A DNA stretch of 64,000 bases from Niastella soli (GTDB lineage Bacteria > Bacteroidota > Bacteroidia > Chitinophagales > Chitinophagaceae): contig NZ_JAGHKO010000005.1 of the NCBI RefSeq assembly GCF_017742245.1, positions 496,001 through 560,000 on the forward strand, written 5' to 3'. A program made the position numbers and the translations under genes. Of the stretch, positions 50,872 through 58,574 are shown piece by piece. Every line of letters starts with the position of its first letter. Position 1 is the first letter of the stretch. Under the pieces are notes generated by a model, which saw only the letters and a program-made list of their open reading frames with translations, ran no database searches and was not told where the DNA came from.

Positions 50872-53229
50872 ATGAAAAGGCTATTGCTGCTTGTTACTTT
50901 TTCTATTCTTTGTCTATTTTCTTTCGCTCAGACTAACGTACAACAGGATAACAGGATAAATCCTATTTTAAAAAGCGCCCTTGGTGCAAGAAGCGGTTAT
51001 TACATTTATGGTAGAACTAATGCCTCGGGGTTTATTAATATAGCCGTATTAAATCAATCATCACATACATTATGCTGGTTCACCTGCCATGGGCGGTTAT
51101 TTGATTCTACTAAACTCACCAACCAGGAATTTGATCAGGTAACTTCAAAACTATCTGACCCTTTTATATTATATCAAAATATTTGTGATAAATACCTGGC
51201 TGATATTGCCGCTGCTAAAGATATTTACCGGGTATATGGCGATATGCAGCTGTTCGATAAATTGAATGGCAACTATCGTGCACTATTTGCAATGGAAACG
51301 GTGCAAGTGGCCAAAACCCGACTGCAAAAATTAATAGCAATAGAAAATGTCCGTAAGAAGATTCTCACCCAGCTGGCTTATCTGAATTGTGCAAGTCCGT
51401 TAGGGCTGCATGATGATCCGCTTTATAAGATCAGTAAAGCGCAGGCTGGATCCATGATACAAATGATTGACAGCACCGTATACTATAATATTGACCCCAC
51501 CAGTGCTGTCGCTAAAATTAGTTTGTATAAAAAGGCTGCAGGACAACTTTACATTCAGAACAGGTCTTCTGAAATAATAGACAGCGTAGCCATCCAGCCT
51601 GAAAAGTATGATCTTTTACAAAAAGAAAAGACAGATGTTTTTCTGTTATACCGCGGTTGGTTAGAGCTGCAATGGCAGGGAACCTTGTCCGCAATAAGAA
51701 GGCAAAGTGCGGGGTTATACAATCAAGCGAATATTCAGGATGAAAAAGAAGTTAAAGAACTCTACAACCAACTAAATATTATTGGTGCAAAGATCAATCA
51801 ATTATATTCGCCCGAAGCAAAGAGTATAGAGCAGGCTGTTTATGACACCTATAAAAATGAAACATCTGAAATAAATTATATCCCCCTGTTGGGCATTGGA
51901 TACAGTTTGATCCAAACAAGAGGTCAGAAAGTATACGAGCTAACCAATCACTTAGGGAACGTTCTGGTTACTGTAACTGACAAGAAGATTGGCGTATCTT
52001 CCCCTTCCAATAGTTCTTTGATCGATCATTACGAACCGGATATTGTAAGTGCGCAGGATTATTATCCGTTTGGTATGCTGCAACCAGGTCGTTCTTATCT
52101 TTCTCCCAGCGGGGATAAGTATAGATACGGATTTAATGGCAAGGAGAATGATAATGAGGTAAAAGGAGAAGGGAATCAACAGGATTATGGGATGCGTGTA
52201 TATGATCCAAGGTTGGGACGGTTTTTGAGTGTGGATCCATTACAAAAGACCTTTCCTGGATTAACGCCTTATCAATTTGCGTCAAATGGTCCAGTAACAA
52301 ACATTGACTTAGATGGATTGGAAAGGTATTATTATTTATATGAATGGCGTTCTAAGACAGGTTTATCGTTGGTAAAAAAATATGTTCAAAATAATGAACC
52401 AACTTTTGCCAATGAGATTTACGACATGGGTCTAAATGTAAACAGTCGATGGGAGATGGCAATGAGTGAGCGAGTTAAGGAGTATGATGGTGCTCCTATT
52501 CGATCACTGTCTAAAGGAATATTTGTGAGGTATTACGATGACAATAATAATGTTATAGGAGACAAAGAATATATCTGGCATATCCAACTTCAAAAAGCAG
52601 ATCATCAAAAAAATATTCAAGACCTTCAAAACCCATCAGGGGATGGATATTTTGACGGCAGAGCTGTTGGAATGGCGGTGAATGACGGTTGGAATGAATC
52701 CTTAACAGCCTCAGTTCAAGCAGATGTTAGTTTTTCAAATCTAACCAATTATGCAGCAGGTTCACCCTCTGTTGGTGGTACAGCAACTACTACTACAGGC
52801 AGACAGGCTGCTGCAATTAATAATGGAAATTCACAGGCATCAAGTGTAAATAATAATGCTAATTCAACAGCAGGGCAGAAAACCATTCTATACCATTATA
52901 CCACAGCTGAGGGGCAAAAAGGGATATTATCATCTAAAACACTTAATGCGTCATTAAAGGCGGTTAACCCTTCAGATGCTCGATATGGCGATGGTCAATA
53001 TTTGTCAGATATTGCTCCCACAACAATGACAACAGCGCAATTGTCCAAAGCATTTTTAAATATACCATTTCAAGGGAAACGGTTTACTCACTATGTAGCA
53101 ATTGATGTGACAGGGCTAAATGTTCAAAAAGGGCGTGATGGCGTATATGTAATTCCTAATTCGAATAGTCTAAATTTGCAAAATCGGATAGTAGGCAGTG
53201 GGCAAGTTCAAACACCCGTAAAAAAGTAA
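50872..53229 (+). CDS. Short RHS polymorphic toxin with HYD1-type ADP-ribosyltransferase tip
   Basis: 785 aa with a signal peptide (MKRLLLLVTFSILCLFSFAQ). Residues 20-345 are helical and unlike YD repeats. The RHS core follows at about 353-484: YELTNHLGNVLVTVTD, DYYPFGMLQPGRSY, YRYGFNGKENDNE, DYGMRVYDPRLGRFLSVDPL and the NIDLDGLE boundary. After a variable stretch and an Asn/Ser/Thr-rich linker, residues 672-775 match the HYD1 toxin family: LYHYTTAEGQKGILSS, ARYGDGQYLSDI, FTHYVAIDVTGLNVQ. HYD1 is predicted to ADP-ribosylate a target. Full-size RHS proteins are usually far longer; here the YD shell is missing. The immunity gene follows after 3 nt. Confidence 0.85.
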   Translation: MKRLLLLVTFSILCLFSFAQTNVQQDNRINPILKSALGARSGYYIYGRTNASGFINIAVLNQSSHTLCWFTCHGRLFDSTKLTNQEFDQVTSKLSDPFILYQNICDKYLADIAAAKDIYRVYGDMQLFDKLNGNYRALFAMETVQVAKTRLQKLIAIENVRKKILTQLAYLNCASPLGLHDDPLYKISKAQAGSMIQMIDSTVYYNIDPTSAVAKISLYKKAAGQLYIQNRSSEIIDSVAIQPEKYDLLQKEKTDVFLLYRGWLELQWQGTLSAIRRQSAGLYNQANIQDEKEVKELYNQLNIIGAKINQLYSPEAKSIEQAVYDTYKNETSEINYIPLLGIGYSLIQTRGQKVYELTNHLGNVLVTVTDKKIGVSSPSNSSLIDHYEPDIVSAQDYYPFGMLQPGRSYLSPSGDKYRYGFNGKENDNEVKGEGNQQDYGMRVYDPRLGRFLSVDPLQKTFPGLTPYQFASNGPVTNIDLDGLERYYYLYEWRSKTGLSLVKKYVQNNEPTFANEIYDMGLNVNSRWEMAMSERVKEYDGAPIRSLSKGIFVRYYDDNNNVIGDKEYIWHIQLQKADHQKNIQDLQNPSGDGYFDGRAVGMAVNDGWNESLTASVQADVSFSNLTNYAAGSPSVGGTATTTTGRQAAAINNGNSQASSVNNNANSTAGQKTILYHYTTAEGQKGILSSKTLNASLKAVNPSDARYGDGQYLSDIAPTTMTTAQLSKAFLNIPFQGKRFTHYVAIDVTGLNVQKGRDGVYVIPNSNSLNLQNRIVGSGQVQTPVKK

Positions 53230-53232
53230 TCA

Positions 53233-53523
53233 ATGGAATATTTTAAAGCATCTTGGATACATGATTTGGTAGACGAACCTATTTTGTTTTATAGTGAGCT
53301 TGATAATGAGAGAAATGAGATAAGAAAGGTTGAAGTTTATGGAGATGGTAGTTTTGGTCTTGCAGATGCTAATTTTGAATTTGGAGGAACAAAATTGGGT
53401 TTAGAACCTGTTCCTTCAATAGAAGAAATAAACAGTGAACCTGAATTTTTGGCTCAAATTATCACTAAAGAAGAATTTGAAGAAGTTTGGGCAGAGTATA
53501 TAGGTTTTTTAAAAAAGGGTTAG
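53233..53523 (+). CDS. DUF6881-type immunity protein for the RHS/HYD1 toxin
   Basis: 96 aa, acidic: MEYFKASWIHDLVDEPILFY, SELDNERNEIRKVEVYGDGS, LEPVPSIEEINSEPEFLAQI, ITKEEFEEVW. This is the DUF6881 pattern ('KxxWxHxxxDEPxxxYSELDxxRxExRKVE'), a family that is often encoded directly after polymorphic toxins. Three nt separate it from the toxin stop, which fixes it as the probable cognate antidote. Confidence 0.82.
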   Translation: MEYFKASWIHDLVDEPILFYSELDNERNEIRKVEVYGDGSFGLADANFEFGGTKLGLEPVPSIEEINSEPEFLAQIITKEEFEEVWAEYIGFLKKG

Positions 53524-53588
53524 GCTGTCATCATGGATTAGATTTAGTACAGAAATCTGAATTCAAAAAGAAAGAGCAAATAGTAGGG

Positions 53589-54290
53589 TTATATGCTTTT
53601 TACTATTTTGTCAATTTCCTTAATCAGATTAACAGAAATTGTGGCAGGGTAATTTTTTTTAACAAATTCAACAAAACTGTCCTTAACGCCTGCCTGCTCC
53701 CAATCCATCACCGTAAACACCTTCAACAACGTCAGCTGCGGATTCTCATTAAATGCACATAGCACCAAATAAGGCGGACTGTAATAAAACGAGTTCTCCC
53801 ACAGTTTTTGATATAACTTAGGATTCAGGCTTCTTTTAAAGTCCAGCACCAGGTCATATAAATTACAGGTAAGCGAACCCAGGTTTACAGTCTCAGCCAA
53901 ATAGGGTAGACCCTCATCATGTAAAAAGGTGTACAGGTATTCCAGAAAGCCAGGTTCCATCATATCCAGCAGATCCCGGCCATAGTAGGCATATTCCGTT
54001 TTGAATAGGTCTAAAGAAAAGTTATCCCGGTTCTTATCAATAATGAACTCAATCAGCGATTCTTCCTTTTTAATAATATCCTTTACATCAGGGCCGAAAA
54101 CCTCACCTCCAATTCGAGCACCATATTTAGGCTTTGAGAACAGATCAAAAAAGAAGCTCTTAAAAAAGATACTTTTCCTGTCAAAAGTCACCTGCACGTA
54201 TAAGGGATGTATCAACTTACCATGAAAGTTGGTCTGCTTAAGGCGGTCATTGTAATACGTCTTATATGTTACCTGGTATTCCTTTTCCAT
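53589..54290 (-). CDS. Hypothetical protein of the island
   Basis: 233 aa, soluble, mixed charge. It contains YQVTYKTYYNDRLKQTNFHG, KLIHPLYVQVTFDRKSIFFK and a helical C-terminal half. No family recognised. It faces the toxin operon, ending 66 nt after the immunity gene, and has its own promoter region of about 200 nt upstream. Similar length proteins occur in Bacteroidota elements near primase/mobilization genes. Confidence 0.6.
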   Translation of the reverse strand: MEKEYQVTYKTYYNDRLKQTNFHGKLIHPLYVQVTFDRKSIFFKSFFFDLFSKPKYGARIGGEVFGPDVKDIIKKEESLIEFIIDKNRDNFSLDLFKTEYAYYGRDLLDMMEPGFLEYLYTFLHDEGLPYLAETVNLGSLTCNLYDLVLDFKRSLNPKLYQKLWENSFYYSPPYLVLCAFNENPQLTLLKVFTVMDWEQAGVKDSFVEFVKKNYPATISVNLIKEIDKIVKSI

Positions 54291-54490
54291 TGTTTACTTC
54301 ACTTAACGCTGCTTAACGAATGTAAGCATGTTTATAAGATTTCCTGTCGGTGTCAAAACTTTTTGGGGTCAAATCAATGCAATTTAACACAAAATAGTTT
54401 TGGTAATACGAAATACTGTCAAAACATCCGTATATTAGTATTGGGGTTGTCTTACAGGACAGTGCGAACGATAAAAATGAGGGAGGTAAG

Positions 54491-54631
54491 ATGGATAAGT
54501 TAACACCGCAAAAGGTTCAGGATTTTTTGCGCCAACGGGGAACGATAATTACCCTTGAAGTAGCTACGGCTATATTAAACTTTATACGGAAATTAGCTAA
54601 CATAGCTATTTCAAATTATCTACAAAAGTAA
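54491..54631 (+). CDS. Conserved 46-aa protein of mobile elements
   Basis: MDKLTPQKVQDFLRQRGTII, TLEVATAILNFIRKLANIAI, SNYLQK. The pattern 'MDKLTPEKVQxxLxKxGxxVTLEQAxxILxFLxxxAxIxxxxYL' recurs in small proteins of Bacteroidota elements. It is helical and may be a regulator. It has an unusually good Shine-Dalgarno for this phylum (GGGAGGT at 54481-54487, 3 nt before ATG), while its neighbours have none. Confidence 0.7.
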   Translation: MDKLTPQKVQDFLRQRGTIITLEVATAILNFIRKLANIAISNYLQK

Positions 54632-54635
54632 GCGT

Positions 54636-55220
54636 ATGCATGGTTTTAAAAATGGGTTCATTTTATTAATTATTGCAGTCATTGCCAATAGCTGCGTTTC
54701 TAAAGTTTTTCCAGATGAAAAACTTAATATAGATCCTAATTTCTTAATGCTTTTCAATTCATTACGCCAAAAGGATACGTTTTCATTTGAAAAATTTAAT
54801 GGAAATAAAAAGGTTTTTACAATAACAAAGTTTGATTCAGTGTTTAAAAATGAGAAAGGGTGGTTTATAAACGAAGCTCCCTATAGATTGCTGCAAATAA
54901 ATGTGAAGGAGATTGGTGGAGATACGACTTTATTGGAAAGACCTAATGAGATATTTGTTAATAAGGATCCCGAAGATAGTGCTAGTACATTGGGTATAAA
55001 CTTTAATAACTTATACTATTTTGCTGATAATGTATTGCCACCAATAAATGATAGTGCTAAAATGATTAACGATCTTAAAATAGATCATTACTATGTATTT
55101 GAATCATTTCTAAGATTAAAGAATCAAGGAGATGTACAGGTTTTATATATAAATCGACAATTTGGCTTTCTTGGCTTTAAGACATATTCGGGTGAATATT
55201 GGAGTCGGGTTGCAGATTAA
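54636..55220 (+). CDS. Lipoprotein, function unknown
   Basis: 194 aa. The lipoprotein signal MHGFKNGFILLIIAVIANSC ends at Cys20. The mature part is polar, with DTFSFEKFNGNKKVFTITKF and NFNNLYYFADNVLPPINDSA, and has no catalytic motif I know. It begins 4 nt after the 46-aa gene. Low GC relative to the rest of the window suggests recent acquisition. Confidence 0.65.
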   Translation: MHGFKNGFILLIIAVIANSCVSKVFPDEKLNIDPNFLMLFNSLRQKDTFSFEKFNGNKKVFTITKFDSVFKNEKGWFINEAPYRLLQINVKEIGGDTTLLERPNEIFVNKDPEDSASTLGINFNNLYYFADNVLPPINDSAKMINDLKIDHYYVFESFLRLKNQGDVQVLYINRQFGFLGFKTYSGEYWSRVAD

Positions 55221-55311
55221 ATATATATCGGTAGCGGGCCAAAGTTTTGTTTTGGTGCAATGAACCCTGAAGATTAAAAATTTCGAATAAATTTTATAAA
55301 AAAGTACGTGC

Positions 55312-56232
55312 ATGAAGATTGCAGATTTGTACATTAGGGTGAGTACCGATGAGCAGGCAGATAAAGGCTACTCACAACGTGACCAGGAAGAGCGTTTACG
55401 CAAGTATTGCCAAATTCAAAACATCGAGGTACGGAAGGTCATATATGAAGATCATTCGGCAAAAACCTTTATCCGGCCAGAATGGAACAAGTACCTTATT
55501 TTCCTGCGAAAAAATAAGAACACCGCCGACCTGGTACTATTCATCAAATGGGACAGGTTTAGCCGCAATGCCGATGATGCTTACCAGATGATCAGTACCC
55601 TTCGAAAGCTGGGAATTGAACCCCAGGCCGTAGAACAGCCGTTAGATCTTTCCGTACCTGAAAATAAGATGATGCTGGCTTTTTATCTGGCCGCACCGGA
55701 AGTTGAAAACGATCGCCGGGCATTGAATACTTTTCACGGAATGCGCCGGGCTAAAAAAGAAGGTCGATACCTGGGCATTGCCCCAACCGGTTATATAAAC
55801 CGAAACTCCGAAGCCGGAAAGAAATACATTGAACCGCACGAACAACAGGCCAGCATCATGAAATGGGCATTTGAGACGCTGGCAGAGGGATGTTTTAATG
55901 CCGAACAGATTTACAAAAAGGCGAAAGAAAAGGGCCTAAAGAGTACCAAAAGTAATTTCTGGATGAATATTAGAAACCCGCTGTATTGTGGCAAAATTAT
56001 AATTCCAAAATATAAGGACGAAGAAGCGCACTCCGTAAAGGCACAACATGAACCGCTGGTTTCTGAATTGTTGTTCTGTCAGGTGCAGGACGTGCTGGGC
56101 GGCCGACAAAGGCTGACTAGGAAGAGCGTTTATGCAGGTATTGTCAAATTCAGGAGATCATTCGATAAAAACCTTTTCATAACGACCTTGTGCAGGATGA
56201 TGGAAAAGCAGCCGGTCCTGAGGTTGTTATAA
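55312..56232 (+). pseudogene. Large serine recombinase, 3' end replaced by an out-of-frame copy of its own 5' end
   Basis: The resolvase domain is intact: LYIRVSTDEQADKGYSQRDQ with the catalytic Ser (about residue 10), then LVLFIKWDRFSRNADDAYQM. The recombinase domain follows (GIAPTGYINRNSEAGKKYIE; NPLYCGKIIIPKY). The expected zinc-ribbon/coiled-coil part after VLGGRQR is absent. Instead 56116-56190 matches the DNA of 55380-55480 in another frame with an internal gap, giving a nonsense tail of about 40 residues. The integration enzyme of the island, probably inactive. Confidence 0.85.
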
Positions 56233-56257
56233 AATTGCCTTTTATTTATGATTAATG

Positions 56258-56701
56258 TTATTTGTTGGTAGGGCTTACTCCATTGAGTTTAGCTAACCTT
56301 ATGATTTCGCTTTTGTAGTTAGTCATGTAGCCATCTTTCAAGCCGTCAATTAATTCTTCCAGGGTGGTCTTGTAAAGTTTAGCAGGAAATTGCTTTAAGA
56401 ATCTAAATAATTCTGAAATTGCTTCTTCGTCCCTGTCCAAACTTGCGTAAGTGACATATAGCCACAATGATGCAAGTTCATATTCTGGATTTAACTCGGT
56501 CGCCTTTTTAAAAGAATGCAACGCATTATTTCTTTCTCCTAGATCATCATAAACACCCCCTAATACTGAATAAACAATACCTAAACTTTTATCATTCGGG
56601 TAGTTGTCCAATATTTTTAACAATACTTCGACTGAAGTTTTCAACTCCCCATTGTCCCTGAGGTCCGTTGCTAATTCAAACATGCTGTCAATAGTCGTCA
56701 T
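56258..56701 (-). CDS. TPR-repeat protein
   Basis: 147 aa, all helical. At least three tetratricopeptide units: MFELATDLRDNGELKTSVEV, LGIVYSVLGGVYDDLGERNN followed by ALHSFKKATELNPEYEL, and a final pair. No signal peptide. TPR scaffolds bind peptides or other proteins; in this island it may be another accessory or immunity-like factor. Last gene before the tRNA-side boundary. Confidence 0.8.
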   Translation of the reverse strand: MTTIDSMFELATDLRDNGELKTSVEVLLKILDNYPNDKSLGIVYSVLGGVYDDLGERNNALHSFKKATELNPEYELASLWLYVTYASLDRDEEAISELFRFLKQFPAKLYKTTLEELIDGLKDGYMTNYKSEIIRLAKLNGVSPTNK

Positions 56702-56868
56702 CTGTTTTTTGTCAAATAATGTTAAGTTCAGCTTTTTTTAGCACAAATACAACTCAGATAGGGTTTAAATTATCCCGATGTACCGTGCATTGATAAAGCA
56801 ACCCAATGAAAATCTAACGATTGACGGATTTGGAGTTCGAACCACCCGGCTCAATGAAGCTGTTTCGC

Positions 56869-56911
56869 CAAAAAAGAAACAGGACAAGAGGAAAAAATCC
56901 GTCTTGTCCTG
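56869..56911 (-). terminator. Rho-independent terminator of tRNA-Arg
   Basis: CAGGACAAGA (56880-56889) and TCTTGTCCTG (56902-56911) form a perfect 10-bp stem. On the minus strand TTTCTTTTTT follows. It starts two bases after the encoded CCA. Confidence 0.9.
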
Positions 56912-56926
56912 TCTGGTGACCCCGTC
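56869..56926. repeat. Right attachment-site repeat of the island (in tRNA-Arg 3' end)
   Basis: The partner of 43739-43796, offset exactly 13130 bp with two mismatches. It includes the last ten bases of functional tRNA-Arg, the CCA, and the terminator. The identity ends inside the T stem, as is usual for tRNA-targeted integration. Confidence 0.9.
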
Positions 56927-56989
56927 TGGATTCAAACCAGAAACCTTTTGATCCGTAGTCAAATGCTCTATTCAATTGAGCTACGGGGC
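56914..56989 (-). tRNA. tRNA-Arg (ACG), CCA encoded
   Basis: The acceptor stem GGCCCCG/CGGGGTC pairs with one wobble, the discriminator is A and CCA is encoded (56914-56916). The anticodon stem TTTGA/TCAAA encloses CTACGGA (anticodon ACG). The T arm is TCTGG-TTTGAAT-CCAGA. It is functional-looking and serves as the island's integration target. Confidence 0.96.
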
Positions 56990-57161
56990 CGTGTTTTTCG
57001 TGAATGGGCGGCAAAAATATACCTATTTGATATTCCACCCAAAAAAAACATCTAAAATTCTAAATAAAATTTTCCTTTTACCCTGAATTCCAGCCATTAG
57101 GCCACATTGATTATCTTGCCCCTGGCATATCAAATGCGTTATCACCTAAAAGGTCATTGTT

Positions 57162-57635
57162 ATGAAAATTCAATGCTGGTCAATTGGTAAAAACCACGAG
57201 TCTTACGTAAAAGAGGGGATTGAGGACTTTACCCGCCGGTTATCGAAGTATTTCCCTGTTGAATGGAATCTGATCCCCACCCCTAAAAACGCGGGTATGC
57301 TCAGTGAAATGGACCTGAAGAAAAAAGAAGGGGAGACCATTCTGGAATGGCTCAAGAAAGACGATTATCTGGTCTTGCTTGATGAGCGTGGCCATTCTTA
57401 TACTTCTCCTCAAATTGCAGAGTTTTTGCAATCCCGGGCCAATGACAGCGTTAAAACCCTCGTTTTCCTCATCGGTGGCGTTTATGGGGTGGATGAAGCG
57501 GTTTTTAAAAGGGCCAATATAACCTGGTCAATCTCCAAACTGGTATTCCCTCATCAGCTGGTTCGGTTGATCCTCGCCGAACAATTATACCGTGCCTGCA
57601 CTATTCTTAGAAATGAAAAATACCACCACAGTTAA
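57162..57635 (+). CDS. rlmH: 23S rRNA (pseudouridine1915-N3)-methyltransferase RlmH
   Basis: 157 aa, the usual length. SPOUT fold with the SAM-binding knot LVFLIGGVYGVDEAV (about 102-116) and the invariant C-terminus LAEQLYRACTILRNEKYHHS. It methylates pseudouridine 1915 in helix 69 of 23S rRNA as a homodimer. A core housekeeping gene; its presence just beyond the tRNA marks the return to stable chromosome. Confidence 0.97.
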   Translation: MKIQCWSIGKNHESYVKEGIEDFTRRLSKYFPVEWNLIPTPKNAGMLSEMDLKKKEGETILEWLKKDDYLVLLDERGHSYTSPQIAEFLQSRANDSVKTLVFLIGGVYGVDEAVFKRANITWSISKLVFPHQLVRLILAEQLYRACTILRNEKYHHS

Positions 57636-57874
57636 CGGCTAACGGGTCAGGGATTTTTAGTGATCCATTACCGGCATTTTCATGGCTTCACAGGGACCAG
57701 CCAGGGACCTGGAAGGGATTTTATGCCTGTTAGGTCCAGGTAATATTCCTGTTTGGTGGGCGGAATACAGGGTTTGTATAGAGCGTAATGGTAGTCTAAT
57801 GGCCTGGGTATTGCACCGGAATTCTCCAGGGAGTGTCTGAGGATGCTCTTGGAGCCAATCCCATGACCATATCC

Positions 57875-57947
57875 AGACAATACCTGGACAATACCTAGAC
57901 AATACCTAGACAATCCCTAGACAATACTTAGACAACTCCCAGACAAC
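57875..57947. repeat. Tandem array of an 11-bp unit
   Basis: Seven degenerate copies of AGACAATACCT in direct succession, period 11 (one unit shifted or substituted toward the right end: AGACAATCCCT, AGACAATACTT, AGACAACTCCC). Confidence 0.85.
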
Positions 57948-58056
57948 TACACCACATTCCTGGTCCGGTAAAGCGGGTTGCCGGGCTTTGTAGGTATAGA
58001 GTAACCTGGATGGTCTCTTGATAGTTATACAATTCCCTCACTTTAGTGCCGCATTT

Positions 58057-58077
58057 CCTCCATTGATTCAATGGAGG
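58057..58077. terminator. Hairpin between convergent genes
   Basis: CCTCCATT (58057-58064) and AATGGAGG (58070-58077) form a perfect 8-bp stem with a 5-nt loop. No T-run follows, so a terminator role is tentative. Confidence 0.45.
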
Positions 58078-58352
58078 TAAAGTATAGGAATAGTGAAGGA
58101 TCAGTATAGGCAAAGCGAAGGAAATAAAAACCGTCACCGGTTTTCGACCATTCGTCCCACCGGTTTCTGCTGAACCGTCCCACTTAAAATGAAATTTCAG
58201 TGGAGAAATTGCTATTCGTCCCACCGTTTTCCGAAGCCCGTCACAGCGGTTTCCGAAGCCCGTCCCATGATGGAGTTGTCGTGTGAAGGTAATGGGTACC
58301 TTTGTATTCGTATACGGTAGTTCTTTGATTTATTGGAGAAAGGAAGTCGGGA

Positions 58353-58382
58353 GTTGACCAGTTGATCAGTTGACCAGTTGAC
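58353..58382. repeat. Tandem array of an 8-bp unit
   Basis: GTTGACCA, GTTGATCA, GTTGACCA, GTTGAC in direct succession. Confidence 0.85.
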
Positions 58383-58509
58383 GAGGAAGTTGATATGGTT
58401 GATAGGGTGACAGGGAAGTAGGTCACCTACGCCAAGGCTTCGGCGAACGAAGGAAGTAGGAAAAATCGGGCGGCGCAAATTGGTATTAATCTAGACAGTC
58501 GCGAGTCAT

Positions 58510-58536
58510 CTGCCGTCTGCCGTCTGCCGTCTGCCG
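58510..58536. repeat. Tandem array of a 7-bp unit
   Basis: CTGCCGT repeated three times and then CTGCCG. It lies 38 nt downstream (minus strand) of the DUF4249 stop. Confidence 0.9.
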
Positions 58537-58574
58537 ATTCACGTCCGGCGACTTAGTTGTCCAAAAGCTTCTTT

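Larger units (their letters stand above)
43739..56926. mobile_element. Genomic island integrated at the 3' end of tRNA-Arg (decayed mobilizable element)
   Basis: Bounded by 58-bp direct repeats (two mismatches) that consist of the last bases of tRNA-Arg and its terminator. The span is about 13.1 kb. Inside, in order: CHC2/toprim-type primase (frameshifted), relaxase C-terminus, mobilization-type small genes, immunity-like genes, HTH and S24-type regulators, a structured-RNA candidate, an RHS toxin with immunity gene, small conserved genes, a truncated serine recombinase and a TPR protein. Gene content is that of a mobilizable transposon; damage to all three mobility genes suggests it is now fixed. 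Confidence 0.85.
57636..58574. repeat. Repeat-rich intergenic region
   Basis: About 940 nt between convergent genes, without a supported gene. It contains an 11-bp-unit array (57875-57947), a hairpin (58057-58077), near-repeats built on CGTCCCACCG and TTCCGAAGCCCGTC (58137-58265), an 8-bp-unit array (58353-58382) and a 7-bp-unit array (58510-58536). Confidence 0.6.

Noticed and set aside
57875..57947. Regular short repeats suggesting a CRISPR array
   Set aside because: Units are 11 bp and adjacent without spacers, and there are no cas genes; this is a simple tandem repeat.
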